Shown piece by piece: positions 43,718-52,681 of a DNA stretch of 64,000 bases; the first letter of the stretch is position 1; each line of letters begins with the position of its first letter. Location: NCBI RefSeq assembly GCF_030815855.1, contig NZ_JAUSXG010000001.1, forward strand, positions 1,612,001-1,676,000, read 5' to 3'. This DNA comes from Variovorax paradoxus (lineage in GTDB: Bacteria; Pseudomonadota; Gammaproteobacteria; Burkholderiales; Burkholderiaceae_C). Under the pieces are notes generated by a model. The model saw nothing but the letters and a program-made list of their open reading frames with translations. It did no database searches and was not told the DNA's origin. Made by a program: the position numbers and the translations under genes.

Positions 43718-44690
43718 GTGGTCGGTCTCGTGTGGTTGCGCGGGTGTTGTCGTTGGCCTGCCTGGGCAGAGAAGAGACGGACAGGCGCAGGCTGCATGCC
43801 ATCGCCTCGCCGGGCGCGAGCACGCGCCAGCCGGTGTCGGCGCGCGCCGCAGTCAGGTTGGCGGCGTCCGCGACATGCGAGACCGGTTCCACGCAGAAGT
43901 ACGCGCCCGGACCTGGCCGATGCAATACCAGGTGCTGCAGCGCGGCGCTGGCCAGCAGTTCGATGGCGGGGCCATCGGCCGCCGCCATCCGCGCTTGTCC
44001 GTTCCACCCGCCGTAGTAGCGGGTGCATTCGACATCGGGCAAGGCGTTCGCCGACGCGTAGTCGTCCGCCGGACCGATCGGCACCGGCGTGCTCGCGAGG
44101 AATTCGGCGTCCGCCGGCCAGACGGTTCGCGCATCGAACTGCAGGCTGTGCGCGAAGCGGGCCGGGAAGTAGGGATGAAAGCCGCAGCCGCCCGGCATCG
44201 GCTCTCGGTCGTCGTTGATGACCCGCAGGCTCAGCGTGATGCCTGCGGCGTCGAGCGCCACCGCCTGCTTGGCCCGAAAGGCCCATGGCCAGCCGTGATC
44301 CCCCGGCCCATGCACATAGGTCATGGTGGCGCGATCAGCTGCGTGTTGCTCCAGGCGCCATGGACGCTGCTGGCTGACGCCGTGCAGCGCGTGCCGTTCC
44401 CCCGGATGAAGCGGCAACTGCACCTTGCCCTGCGTGCCCGCGATGCGCCCATCGCGGATGCGGTTCGAGAACGGAACCAGGGGATAGCAGCCGGCCTTGG
44501 GCCACTGGGTGGATTCGAAGCCGCCGGCGCGGACGGCGTCGCCGAGCGGCACCAGCCAGTCGATTCGTTCGCCCGCGGTGGCGCGGGAGCTGAGGCCGGT
44601 GACGCGTCCGCCGGCAGCCGGTGCCAGCGTTGCCGTCAGCGCTGCGCTGCGCAGCGTGGTTTCGGGCGTCACGTTCAGATGCATCGCCAT
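43710..44690 (-). CDS. Aldose 1-epimerase family protein
   Basis: A 326-residue galactose-mutarotase-like protein. Conserved blocks are YPLVPFSNRIRDGRI near residue 68, HPGERHALHGVSQQRPW near 94 (catalytic His region), and GGCGFHPYFPARF near 166. It would equilibrate the anomers of an imported sugar. The start lies four bases after the upstream stop, with GTGAGCGG as a modest ribosome site; a second ATG two codons later is also possible. It is part of the sugar-acid operon. Confidence 0.85.
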   Translation of the reverse strand: MAMHLNVTPETTLRSAALTATLAPAAGGRVTGLSSRATAGERIDWLVPLGDAVRAGGFESTQWPKAGCYPLVPFSNRIRDGRIAGTQGKVQLPLHPGERHALHGVSQQRPWRLEQHAADRATMTYVHGPGDHGWPWAFRAKQAVALDAAGITLSLRVINDDREPMPGGCGFHPYFPARFAHSLQFDARTVWPADAEFLASTPVPIGPADDYASANALPDVECTRYYGGWNGQARMAAADGPAIELLASAALQHLVLHRPGPGAYFCVEPVSHVADAANLTAARADTGWRVLAPGEAMACSLRLSVSSLPRQANDNTRATTRDRPHD

Positions 44691-44694
44691 CCGC

Positions 44695-45897
44695 TCACGA
44701 CTTCGAACTGCGGATGGTGACGTCAGACCGCTGCAGCAGCGCCGGCGACAGCGCCAGGCCCAGGCCCGCGCCGGGCGGAACCGTCGCATGGCCGGCGCGG
44801 ACATCGGGCAGCTGCGTCACGAGCTCGCGATACCAGCCTCCCAGGTAGGCGCGCACCACTTCCTGCAGCACCACGTTGGTCGTGCTCATCGCCAGGTGGA
44901 GCGACGCCGCGAGCACGACCGGGCCGGTGCAGTCATGCGGCGCGACCGGTTTGTGAAAGGCCTTCGCGAGGGCCGCGATCTTTCTGGCTTCGGAAAGACC
45001 CCCGACCCAGCCCAGGTCCAGCATCACATAGTCCACCGCATTGTTCTTGAGCAGCTGGATGAATGGCTGGACGGTGGCCAGCGTCTCGCTGCCGCAGACC
45101 GGAATGCGCGTGCGCGAACGGAATTCGGCGATTGTGTCCAGGTTGGACATCTGGACCGGGTCCTCGATCCAGTAAGGCTTGAACTCCTCGAGCGCCTGCG
45201 CGATCCGCACGGCCATCGGCAGGTTCCACATCGAATGGAGCTCCACCATGATGTCCATCTCGTCGCCGACAGCGCGCCGGATTTCCCGGAATGGCGCGAG
45301 CGCGGTGTCCAGGTCGCGGGCCGAAATCGACTGCCCGCCGCTGGCCTGGGCGAAGGGATCGAAGGGCCAGATCTTCATCGCCTTGTAGCCCTCGGACAGC
45401 AGGCTTTCGGCCAACGCCGCGGGGCGCTTGACGAATGCAACCTGGTCCTCGTAAGGCCCTTCGGGCGCGACGTCGGCGCTGGCCTGCGTCACCGAGCGAC
45501 GCTGCGGGGCCTTGTTGTAGGTGTAGCCCGCGCAGGTGTTGTAGACCGGAACGCGTTCGCGCACGGCGCCGCCGAGCAACTGGTAGAGCGGCTGTTGCGT
45601 GACCTGGCCGAACAGATCCCACAGCGCGATGTCGACCGCCGAAGCGGCGCGCGTTTCGGCGCCGCTGCTGGCAAAGCCGACATAGCCGTACAGCAGGTGC
45701 TGGCTGTGGGCTTCGATGGCGAGCGGATCCTTTCCCAGCAGGTAGGGTGCGACCAGCTCGTGGATCTGCGCCTGCACGGCCTGCGCGCCACGAAAGGTTT
45801 CCCCCAGGCCCACCAGGCCGGTGTCGGTATGGATCTGCACCCACAGGATGTTCGGATAGGCCGCCGCGTGGACCGTATCGACTTGCGTGATCTTCAT
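44695..45897 (-). CDS. Enolase-superfamily enzyme (mandelate racemase group)
   Basis: A 400-residue probable sugar-acid dehydratase. The N-terminal capping domain (MKITQVDTVHAAAYPNILWV) is followed by the barrel with GYKAMKIWPF (KxK region, near residue 176), metal ligands in MVELHSMW, WIEDPV and VCGSETL, and a C-terminal histidine (PHDCTGP). The active-site set fits the mandelate-racemase group with a His base. Removal of water from an aldonic or aldaric acid would give the substrate for the adjacent DapA-family enzyme. The sugar acid is unknown. Confidence 0.88.
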   Translation of the reverse strand: MKITQVDTVHAAAYPNILWVQIHTDTGLVGLGETFRGAQAVQAQIHELVAPYLLGKDPLAIEAHSQHLLYGYVGFASSGAETRAASAVDIALWDLFGQVTQQPLYQLLGGAVRERVPVYNTCAGYTYNKAPQRRSVTQASADVAPEGPYEDQVAFVKRPAALAESLLSEGYKAMKIWPFDPFAQASGGQSISARDLDTALAPFREIRRAVGDEMDIMVELHSMWNLPMAVRIAQALEEFKPYWIEDPVQMSNLDTIAEFRSRTRIPVCGSETLATVQPFIQLLKNNAVDYVMLDLGWVGGLSEARKIAALAKAFHKPVAPHDCTGPVVLAASLHLAMSTTNVVLQEVVRAYLGGWYRELVTQLPDVRAGHATVPPGAGLGLALSPALLQRSDVTIRSSKS

Positions 45898-45908
45898 GGG
45901 GCTCGGCC

Positions 45909-46751
45909 TCAGGCCGTCTTTGGATGTTCCTTGACGCGGCTGACCAGCTGCGTCGGGTTGACGAATTGCAGCGCGATCAGCAGCCAGGCCAGCGTGACCG
46001 CCATGTAGACCATTGCCATGGCATCGACCGACTGCGGCGCACGAACGCCCGCCGCAAACACTGCGTAGTACAGGGCCACCACCAGCGTCTGCGAATCCGG
46101 GCCGGCCGTCAGGAAGGTCAGCTCGAACATGCCGATGGTGCGCACCAGCACCAGCAGGGAGGCCGCCAGAATGCCCGGCGCCAGCAGCGGCAACAGCACG
46201 TGCCAGAACAGCTTGAAGGTGTTGGCACCGAACACGCGCGCGGCGGATTCGAGGTTGACATCGATCTGTTCGATGAACGGTGTCATCACCAGGATCATGA
46301 ACGGCACGGCCGGAATCATGTTCGCCAGGATCACGCCGAAGATGGTGCCCGCGATGTGCGCCTGGTACATCACGGTCGCCAGCGGAATGCCGTAGGTGAT
46401 CGGCGGGATCATCAGCGGCAGCAGGAACAGCCCCATCAGCAGGTTCTTGCCGCGGAAGTCGCGCCGCGCCAGCGCGTAGGCCGCCGGCACGCCGATCAGG
46501 ATCGACAGGAACACGACGGCGGCGACCACCTCGATCGTGACCCACAGCACGCTGTCGAGCTGGAACTCCTTCCAGGCGGTCTGGTACCAGTTGAACGTGT
46601 AGCCATCGGGCAGCCAGGTGCCGAGCCAGCGGCGGGCCACCGAGCTGGTGCCGACCGCGGCCACCATGAGTGCGACATTGACGATGAAGAAGCCCATCAC
46701 CAGTGCAACCAGCGACTTCCAGAGTTTCATCAGCAGGCGGTGCGTATCCAT
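45909..46751 (-). CDS. ABC transporter permease (PotC-like)
   Basis: A 280-residue inner-membrane permease of the spermidine/putrescine type with about six membrane segments. The EAA-loop motif is ESAARVFGANTFKLFWHVLLP near residue 167. The ATG overlaps the preceding permease stop region; a TTG two codons earlier is less likely. It pairs with the permease upstream. Context suggests a sugar or sugar acid rather than a polyamine as cargo. Confidence 0.9.
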   Translation of the reverse strand: MDTHRLLMKLWKSLVALVMGFFIVNVALMVAAVGTSSVARRWLGTWLPDGYTFNWYQTAWKEFQLDSVLWVTIEVVAAVVFLSILIGVPAAYALARRDFRGKNLLMGLFLLPLMIPPITYGIPLATVMYQAHIAGTIFGVILANMIPAVPFMILVMTPFIEQIDVNLESAARVFGANTFKLFWHVLLPLLAPGILAASLLVLVRTIGMFELTFLTAGPDSQTLVVALYYAVFAAGVRAPQSVDAMAMVYMAVTLAWLLIALQFVNPTQLVSRVKEHPKTA

Positions 46752-46753
46752 GG

Positions 46754-47677
46754 TCAACCTTTGCCGCCGGAGACGGGGCCCCGATAGAACATTCCGCGCG
46801 CGCCCAGGACCGCGGCAACGACGATCAGCTGCACCACGCCCATCAGCATCGCGACGGCCGAAGCCATCGAATAGTCGTAGCGCTCGAAGGCGGCCTCATA
46901 CGCCGCGATCGAGATCACTCGGGTGGCACCGGCCGGCGATCCGAGCAGGACCGCTGACGGAAACACCGAGAAGGCCTGCACGAACGACAGCGCGAAGGCC
47001 ATCGCCAGCCCCGGGACCAGCAGCGGCAGATAGATATGCCGGAACTGGTTCCACGGCGTTGCGCCCAGGGTCGAGGCGGCGCGTGGCAGGTTGGGGTCGA
47101 TGCCGGTGATGTACGACAGCGTGAGCAGGAACGCGAACGGGAAGCCCGAAATGATCAGCGAAATCAGCACGCCCCAGTAGTTGTGCGTCAGCCGGATCGG
47201 GCCTTCGTAGACGTGCAGCCATTGGAGCGACTGCGACAGCCAGCCCTTCGGGCCGAAGTAGCCGAGCATGCCCTCGGCGATCAGGACGGTGCCCAGCGTC
47301 AACGGAATGACCAGCAAGGTGGTGATCAATTTCTGGAAGCGGCTGCTGCGGCGCATCTGATAGGCGATCGGCAGCGCCACGCCGACGTTGATCACGGTGG
47401 CGGGAATGGCCAGCTTGAGCGTGGTCCACACCGTGTCGCGCAGGTTGTCGGTGGTGAAGAACTGCGTGTAGTTCGCCAGCCAGTTGCCTTCCATCGGACG
47501 GAACGACAGCTGCAAGCCGTAGAGAAACGGATAGACGAACAGCACCACCATGAACAGCGTCGCCGGCACCAGCAGCAGCAGGGACCGGTCGAACGAAGAC
47601 GGGCTGGCGCTGGTCACTGGAGTACCTTCGCCTTCGGCTGCGGTGCTATTCGCCTTCGGAACGGCCGTGCGGCTCAT
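46754..47677 (-). CDS. ABC transporter permease (PotB-like)
   Basis: A 307-residue permease. The first 30 residues are polar, then six hydrophobic segments begin at LLLLVPATLFMVVLFVYPFL. The EAA loop is PRAASTLGATPWNQFRHIYLP near residue 207. It overlaps the ATPase gene by four bases at its start and runs directly into the second permease gene. Together with its neighbours it forms a complete importer. Confidence 0.9.
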   Translation of the reverse strand: MSRTAVPKANSTAAEGEGTPVTSASPSSFDRSLLLLVPATLFMVVLFVYPFLYGLQLSFRPMEGNWLANYTQFFTTDNLRDTVWTTLKLAIPATVINVGVALPIAYQMRRSSRFQKLITTLLVIPLTLGTVLIAEGMLGYFGPKGWLSQSLQWLHVYEGPIRLTHNYWGVLISLIISGFPFAFLLTLSYITGIDPNLPRAASTLGATPWNQFRHIYLPLLVPGLAMAFALSFVQAFSVFPSAVLLGSPAGATRVISIAAYEAAFERYDYSMASAVAMLMGVVQLIVVAAVLGARGMFYRGPVSGGKG

Positions 47678-48774
47678 GGCACCGTGCCCGTGGCTGCATC
47701 GACGGGATAGGCCAGCGCCTTGTCCGGCGCAATGGCCAGCGTGACCGGATCGCCGACTCGCAGGCGCGCCGTCGTGCGCACGATCAGCTTGAGCCCGCCG
47801 GCCACCTCGACGTCGACGATGTTGTCGTGGCCGCAGTATTCGACATTGAGCACCCGGGCGGCGAAGCTGTTGTCCACCGGTGAAGAGACGACGTCGATTT
47901 CCTCGGGCCGGATAGCGAGCATCGCCTTGCCGCCCGCGAGTGGCTGCATCGCGCGCGCGGTGAGCGCCAGGCCGCTGCCGGCGAGTTGCACCGACGCGCC
48001 GCCCTCCGAGCGCACGTTCAGCTCCACCAGGTTGCGATAGCCCATGAAGCGGGCCACGTCCAGGTTGGCCGGCTCCGCGTAGATGCGCTGTGGTTCGGCA
48101 ATCTGCTGTGACACGCCGTCCTTCATGACGACCACGCGATCGGCCAGCGACAGCGCCTCATCCTGGTCGTGGGTGACGTAGATCGTCGATCGTCCCAGTT
48201 CGCGGTGAATGCGGCGGATTTCGGCGCGCATCTCCAGCCGCAACTTGGCGTCGAGATTCGACAAGGGCTCGTCCATCAACACCAGGGGCGGCTCGATGAC
48301 GATCGCCCGGGCGATCGCGACCCGCTGCTGCTGTCCGCCGGACAACTGGCCGGGCAGCTTGTGCGCCTGCGAGTTCAGCTGCACCAGGTCCAGCGCCCGC
48401 TTCACGCGCTGCGCCGACTCGGCGGCCGGCACGCCGCGCATCGCGAGCCCGAACGCGACATTGCGCGCCACGCTCATGTGCGGAAAGAGTGCGTAGTTCT
48501 GAAAGACCATGCCAAAGCCCCGCTTTTCAGGCGGCAGCACATCGATGCGCGTGTCGTCGAGCCAGATGCTTCCATCCGTCAAGGGCAGCAGCCCGGCCAG
48601 GCAATTGAGGGCCGTCGACTTGCCGCAGCCCGAAGGTCCAAGCAGCGCGATGAACTCGCCGCGCTTGACCGTCATGGTCAAGGCATTGAGCGCGGTGAAG
48701 CTCTGCACGCCCTTGCCCGCGGCAAAGCGGCGCGTGACGCCATCGAGGCGCAGCTCGGAAAAGTCTGAAGTCAT
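47674..48774 (-). CDS. ABC transporter ATP-binding protein (PotA/UgpC-like)
   Basis: A 366-residue ATPase with Walker A (GPSGCGKST near residue 46), signature [15 protein letters not shown], Walker B ([12 protein letters not shown]) and the switch histidine (YVTHDQDEA). The C-terminal TOBE-type domain (residues 250-366) is present, as in sugar and polyamine importers. It overlaps the next permease by four bases, showing tight coupling. Confidence 0.93.
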   Translation of the reverse strand: MTSDFSELRLDGVTRRFAAGKGVQSFTALNALTMTVKRGEFIALLGPSGCGKSTALNCLAGLLPLTDGSIWLDDTRIDVLPPEKRGFGMVFQNYALFPHMSVARNVAFGLAMRGVPAAESAQRVKRALDLVQLNSQAHKLPGQLSGGQQQRVAIARAIVIEPPLVLMDEPLSNLDAKLRLEMRAEIRRIHRELGRSTIYVTHDQDEALSLADRVVVMKDGVSQQIAEPQRIYAEPANLDVARFMGYRNLVELNVRSEGGASVQLAGSGLALTARAMQPLAGGKAMLAIRPEEIDVVSSPVDNSFAARVLNVEYCGHDNIVDVEVAGGLKLIVRTTARLRVGDPVTLAIAPDKALAYPVDAATGTVP

Positions 48775-48865
48775 GGAGACGCAATCCTAGGAAAAGAAGC
48801 AGCCCGCAAGCGCCCGCATGGGCGCATGCAGCATCGGTCGGGCGCGGCGCAGTGCGGGCCGCGAA

Positions 48866-50056
48866 TCACTTGGTCTTGCGGGTGCCGATGTCCTGGTCCC
48901 AGCGGCGGAATGCATCGACCATGGCCTTGGTCTCGAGCGGCACGGCATGGGGGAACTGGGCCAGCCACTGGTCGTACTCAGGCCGTCCGAACTCCTTGAT
49001 CACGTCCTGGCTCTCCTTGGGCGCCAGCGACAGCGGCACGTCCTTGATTGCCGGGCCGGGATAGAAATAGCCCTTGTCATAGGTCATCGCCTGCTGCTGC
49101 GGCTTGAGCAGGAATGCCATGAGGTCGAGAACCACCGCTTGCTTCTCCGGCGGGACACCCTTGGGAATCACGATGTAGTGCGCGTCGTTGACCCACGTCA
49201 TGCCCTTGAAGGGCAGCACCCGAAAGTTCTTCGGCACGATGCCCAGCGCCCTGGGGTTGATGTCCCAACCCGTCACCGTCAGCGTCATGTCGCGCGAGCC
49301 TTCGCCCAGCTCCTTCATCACGGCCGCGGTTCCCGTCGGGTAGTACTCGATGCAGGTGTCGAGCTCCTTCAGGAATGCCCATGTCTTGTCCCAACCGTTG
49401 ACCGGATCGGCAGGATTCTTGTCACCCAGAAGATAGGGCAGCCCCATCATGAAGGTGCGTCCCGGACCGGAGTTGGCGGGCCGTGCATAGATCAGCTTGT
49501 TGGGATTGGCCTTGCACCAGGCCAGCAGCTCCTGGGGCGTCGTCGGCGGCGTCTTGACCTTGTCGGGATTGAACTCGACCAGCGGGCCGGCAGGCATGAA
49601 GACGATGGCCAGGCCATGGTCCTTCGCGAGCGCGTGCATCTTGTAGGCGTTGGGAAGGTAGTTCTCCTGCAGCTTGGGGAACTTGGCCGCGTAGTCGGGG
49701 AACAACTTGACCCACAGGTTCATCTCGAGGCCGGCGGCGAGCGCGTCGGTGCCGACAATGATCATGTCGATGTCGCTGCGGCCCGCGTTCTGCATCGCCT
49801 TGATCTTGGCCGGGATCTCCGGCGCGGGCGCCTTGGTGAAGGTGAACTTGGAGACCAACTTGGGGTTCTGCGCCTGGTAGGCCTCGAACGCCCCCTGCGT
49901 CAGCGCCAGGTTGCCGGCGGCGTCGATCACGTTGATCACCACCGGCGACTTCGGCAGTTCCTGCGCCTGGACCAAGCCGATGCCGGCACAGCTCGCCGCC
50001 CCGAGAACGGCCGCGAGGAGGGCGTGGCGATGCCGCGAGAAAGAAACTTGGCGCAT
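48866..50056 (-). CDS. ABC transporter substrate-binding protein (PotD/sugar type)
   Basis: A 396-residue periplasmic binding protein of the SBP_bac_1/PotD group. The signal peptide ends near AQA (residue 32), followed by VVINVIDAAGNLALTQGAFE. The chosen start has CCAGGAGATT upstream; earlier residues in the frame cover the promoter region. It opens the ABC-enzyme operon and is divergent from a GntR-type regulator, with palindromic sites between them. Confidence 0.9.
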   Translation of the reverse strand: MRQVSFSRHRHALLAAVLGAASCAGIGLVQAQELPKSPVVINVIDAAGNLALTQGAFEAYQAQNPKLVSKFTFTKAPAPEIPAKIKAMQNAGRSDIDMIIVGTDALAAGLEMNLWVKLFPDYAAKFPKLQENYLPNAYKMHALAKDHGLAIVFMPAGPLVEFNPDKVKTPPTTPQELLAWCKANPNKLIYARPANSGPGRTFMMGLPYLLGDKNPADPVNGWDKTWAFLKELDTCIEYYPTGTAAVMKELGEGSRDMTLTVTGWDINPRALGIVPKNFRVLPFKGMTWVNDAHYIVIPKGVPPEKQAVVLDLMAFLLKPQQQAMTYDKGYFYPGPAIKDVPLSLAPKESQDVIKEFGRPEYDQWLAQFPHAVPLETKAMVDAFRRWDQDIGTRKTK

Positions 50057-50099
50057 TCGGAATCTCCTGGTGGTGGGCTTGGCAGGCGGGATTTTGTAA

Positions 50100-50117
50100 G
50101 ACAACTTCTGAGTTGTC
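50100..50117. promoter_or_regulatory. Candidate GntR operator 1
   Basis: GACAACT-TCTG-AGTTGTC is a perfect inverted repeat with seven-base arms, 43 bases upstream of the binding-protein gene. It contains the same GACAA/TTGTC half-sites as the second site near the regulator gene. Confidence 0.65.
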
Positions 50118-50225
50118 ACCCGGGTTTTTGCTGAGCCCGCGGATACTCGCCCAACTCTGGAGAAGCAAAGATGGTTGGGGGAAGGGGCCTCGTTGCTCCC
50201 GTCAAATCGCGAAGATCCGCTATAG

Positions 50226-50236
50226 TTGTCTGACAA
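50226..50236. promoter_or_regulatory. Candidate GntR operator 2
   Basis: TTGTC-T-GACAA is a perfect 11-base palindrome, 21 bases before the regulator start codon. An odd-length short palindrome is the usual shape of FadR-type GntR operators, so this is the better candidate for autoregulation. Confidence 0.7.
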
Positions 50237-50257
50237 AGACTAAGGGGTATCGGTTCG

Positions 50258-50971
50258 ATGGCGGAACACTTGCTAGACGTCCATGGCGGCACGCTGCCCG
50301 ACCAGATCTACGCCCGGATGGTCGAAGCCATCCTGCGCGGGGACTACATCGACTCGAAAAAGCTGCCGACGGAAAGCGAACTGGCCTCTCGATTCGGGGT
50401 CTCGCGGCCGACCGTCCGGGAGGCACTGTCGAGGCTGCGATCGGATGGAATCATCGAGTCCCGCCGCGGCTCGGGCAGCCACGTCGTGCGCGCCCCCGGC
50501 ACGCCGGCATCGAGCATGCCCCCCATCAGGAATTATTCGGACATCGAGCGGTATTACGCCTACCGCACGGTGGTTGAATCGGGGGCGGCGGCCGCTGCTG
50601 CGGAGTTCCGCACTGCCGACGACCTGGCGACGATCAGAGCCTGCCTGGAAGCGCAGACCCTGGCCATGGAGGGTGGAAACAAGGGCATCGAAGACGACGT
50701 CCGCTTCCACATGGCGATCGCGAAGGCCTCGCACAACCAGTTCTTCGTGGCCGCCGTCGAAACGAGTGTCGCGCCCATCAGGCAATTCATGGAGCTGGCG
50801 CGCAGCGTGCGATCGAAGATGACCGTCGAGCGTGCCCGGCTGGTCCAGAGGGAGCATGAGCAGATCCTCGACGCCATCGAGAAGCGATCCCCGGCCGACG
50901 CCGCCGAGGCCACACGGCTCCATATCCTCAACGCCAAGCGACGAATCTTCGACGCGGCGAAATTGCGGTAG
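50258..50971 (+). CDS. GntR-family (FadR/FCD) transcriptional regulator
   Basis: A 237-residue regulator. The winged helix-turn-helix is at residues 12-78 (LPTESELASRFGVSRPTVRE, ALSRLRSDGIIESRRGSGSH) and the all-helical FCD effector domain at about 95-230 (DDVRFHMAIAKASHNQFFV, with metal-ligand-like D and H). Such proteins usually bind a sugar acid or carboxylate and release DNA. It is divergent from the ABC-enzyme operon and most likely represses it. Confidence 0.92.
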   Translation: MAEHLLDVHGGTLPDQIYARMVEAILRGDYIDSKKLPTESELASRFGVSRPTVREALSRLRSDGIIESRRGSGSHVVRAPGTPASSMPPIRNYSDIERYYAYRTVVESGAAAAAAEFRTADDLATIRACLEAQTLAMEGGNKGIEDDVRFHMAIAKASHNQFFVAAVETSVAPIRQFMELARSVRSKMTVERARLVQREHEQILDAIEKRSPADAAEATRLHILNAKRRIFDAAKLR

Positions 50972-51044
50972 AGCGCGGCGGCCTGGAGCCCCGTTCGCTG
51001 GCTAAACTCCGCGGCTTTTCCTTTTCGCAGAGGAGCGACTCGCG

Positions 51045-51440
51045 ATGGCTGTGCTGGACACCGGTCCTTACTTCCACGGAACGCGGGCGGACCTTCACGT
51101 GGGCGACCTGCTCACCGCAGGCTTCCGCTCAAACTACGACGGCCGCGTCGTCATGAACCACATCTACTTCACCGCGTGGGCCAAGGGCGCCGGGCTGGCG
51201 GCCGAAATAGCGAAGGGCGACGGCCGTGCCCGCGTCTACATCGTCGAACCCACGGGCGCCTTCGAGGACGACCCCAACGTCACCGACAAGAAGTTTCCGG
51301 GCAACCCCACACGCTCGTACCGCAGCCGCGAGCCGCTTCGGATCGTCGGTGAACTGGAGACATGGGAACCGTTCGATGCGGCGTACATCCAGCAGTTGAG
51401 GGAGCGCATACGCACAGGCATGGGAGAGATCATCAATTGA
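51045..51440 (+). CDS. arr: NAD+:rifampin ADP-ribosyltransferase
   Basis: A 131-residue enzyme that inactivates rifamycins by ADP-ribosylation. The family's catalytic triad is visible as H11 (YFHGTRADL), Y41 (NHIYFTA) and D76 (GAFEDDPNVTDKKFPGNPTR). The spacing of these three residues equals that of the mycobacterial Arr enzyme. The start has CAGAGGAG upstream. It is a single gene between a GntR regulator and a convergent LysR gene, with no integron or mobile-element signs, so it is probably a resident chromosomal gene. Confidence 0.95.
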   Translation: MAVLDTGPYFHGTRADLHVGDLLTAGFRSNYDGRVVMNHIYFTAWAKGAGLAAEIAKGDGRARVYIVEPTGAFEDDPNVTDKKFPGNPTRSYRSREPLRIVGELETWEPFDAAYIQQLRERIRTGMGEIIN

Positions 51441-51487
51441 ATCCCTCCTGCCATGCCGCGCCGGGTAGCGATCCGCTGGTGCCGCCG

Positions 51488-52417
51488 TCATATGGCGACA
51501 GCATCTTGGTACGCCTCCGATTCACGCTTGTCCAGCATGCAGTCGATGAATGCGCGCAGTGCGGGCGGTACATGGCGGCGGCTGGGGTGGTACAGAAATA
51601 ACCCCGGCCGTGTGATCGACCAATCGCCGAGCACCTGCACCAGCTGCCCTCGATGAAGGTGCTCATCCACGGTCGTACGCTCGAACGCATAGGCAATGCC
51701 CAGTCCCTGCAGGGCCGCGGCCACTCCGATTTCAGAATCATTGGTGACCAACGGTCCTTCGACTGAAACTTCAATCCGCTTTCCCTTCTTTTCGAACTCC
51801 CAGCGGTAGGCGCGTCCATCGACTTGGAGTCGCCAGTTGATGCAGGTGTGGCCGTGCAGGTCAGCTGGCGTGCGCGGCGTGCCGCGACGCGCCAGATAGT
51901 CTTGCGACGCGACAGCGATCATCTTCACATCCGGCGTCAGACGCACGGCGATCATGTCTTTCTCCAGCCGTCCTCCAACGCGGATGCCGGCATCGAAGCG
52001 ACCGGCGACGATGTCGCTCAATGCATCGTCTACGACGATGTCCAGTGCCACGTCGGGGTGCATGCGATGAAACCGCCCCAGTCTTGGAGCGATGACCTGC
52101 CGGGCCGCCATTCCCAACGTGTTGATGCGCAAGGCGCCGCGCGTCTGTCCGCCCGCCGCACTCGCCTCGTCGACAGCATCGGCCATTTCCCGGAACAGCG
52201 GAGCGATGCGTCCGTACAACTGAGTTCCCGTGACGGTGGGAGCCACGCTGCGCGTGGTGCGGTTCAGCAGCCGTGTATTCAGTCGCGCCTCGAGTTGGCG
52301 GATGGTCTGGCTCAGCGCTGAAGGGGAGAGCCCGAGGTGCTCCGCGGCACGCGCGAAGCTTGCCCGCTCGACCACTGCTGCAAAAGCCTTCAACTCGGCA
52401 AAATCGGAGCCGCGCAT
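51488..52417 (-). CDS. LysR-family transcriptional regulator
   Basis: A 309-residue regulator with an N-terminal helix-turn-helix (FARAAEHLGLSPSALSQTIR, about residues 21-40) and a LysR effector domain (GALRINTLGMAARQVIAPRL). It is of the CrgA-like group. It is divergent from the truncated NTF2-like/SDR gene pair, which it probably controls. The intergenic region (52418-52516) is AT-richer than its surroundings. Confidence 0.88.
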   Translation of the reverse strand: MRGSDFAELKAFAAVVERASFARAAEHLGLSPSALSQTIRQLEARLNTRLLNRTTRSVAPTVTGTQLYGRIAPLFREMADAVDEASAAGGQTRGALRINTLGMAARQVIAPRLGRFHRMHPDVALDIVVDDALSDIVAGRFDAGIRVGGRLEKDMIAVRLTPDVKMIAVASQDYLARRGTPRTPADLHGHTCINWRLQVDGRAYRWEFEKKGKRIEVSVEGPLVTNDSEIGVAAALQGLGIAYAFERTTVDEHLHRGQLVQVLGDWSITRPGLFLYHPSRRHVPPALRAFIDCMLDKRESEAYQDAVAI

Positions 52418-52516
52418 TATGTATTGCCTTCTTCATAGCCCATGAAAATTCTAGATGATTCCCTAATTTCTATCGGAGGGGCATCCTGACGGCTTCACCA
52501 CCAAGAAGTCATCTTC

Positions 52517-52681
52517 ATGAGCCCCCTGAACATTCCAGAGCCGATCACCGCTTATTACGCGGCTGATCAACAGAACCCGGAGGCGCTTGCCCGCTGCTTC
52601 ACTGCACAAGCCGTCGTGAAAGACGAAGGCCGCACCTACACCGGCCCCGAAACGATCAAGGCGTGGGAGATCACGGCATGA
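52517..52681 (+). pseudogene. Truncated NTF2/SnoaL-like gene
   Basis: A 54-codon frame opening [20 protein letters not shown], then [20 protein letters not shown] and [10 protein letters not shown] before a stop. This is the N-terminal half of a SnoaL-like (NTF2-fold) protein of normally about 110 residues; the strands that complete the fold are missing. The stop overlaps the SDR start (ATGA). The likely cause is a deletion that removed the second half and joined the remainder to the next gene. It may still be translated and serve to couple SDR translation. Confidence 0.75.

Noticed and set aside
51045..51440. Arr gene considered as an integron cassette
   Set aside because: No attC-like site, integrase or other cassette gene is visible nearby.
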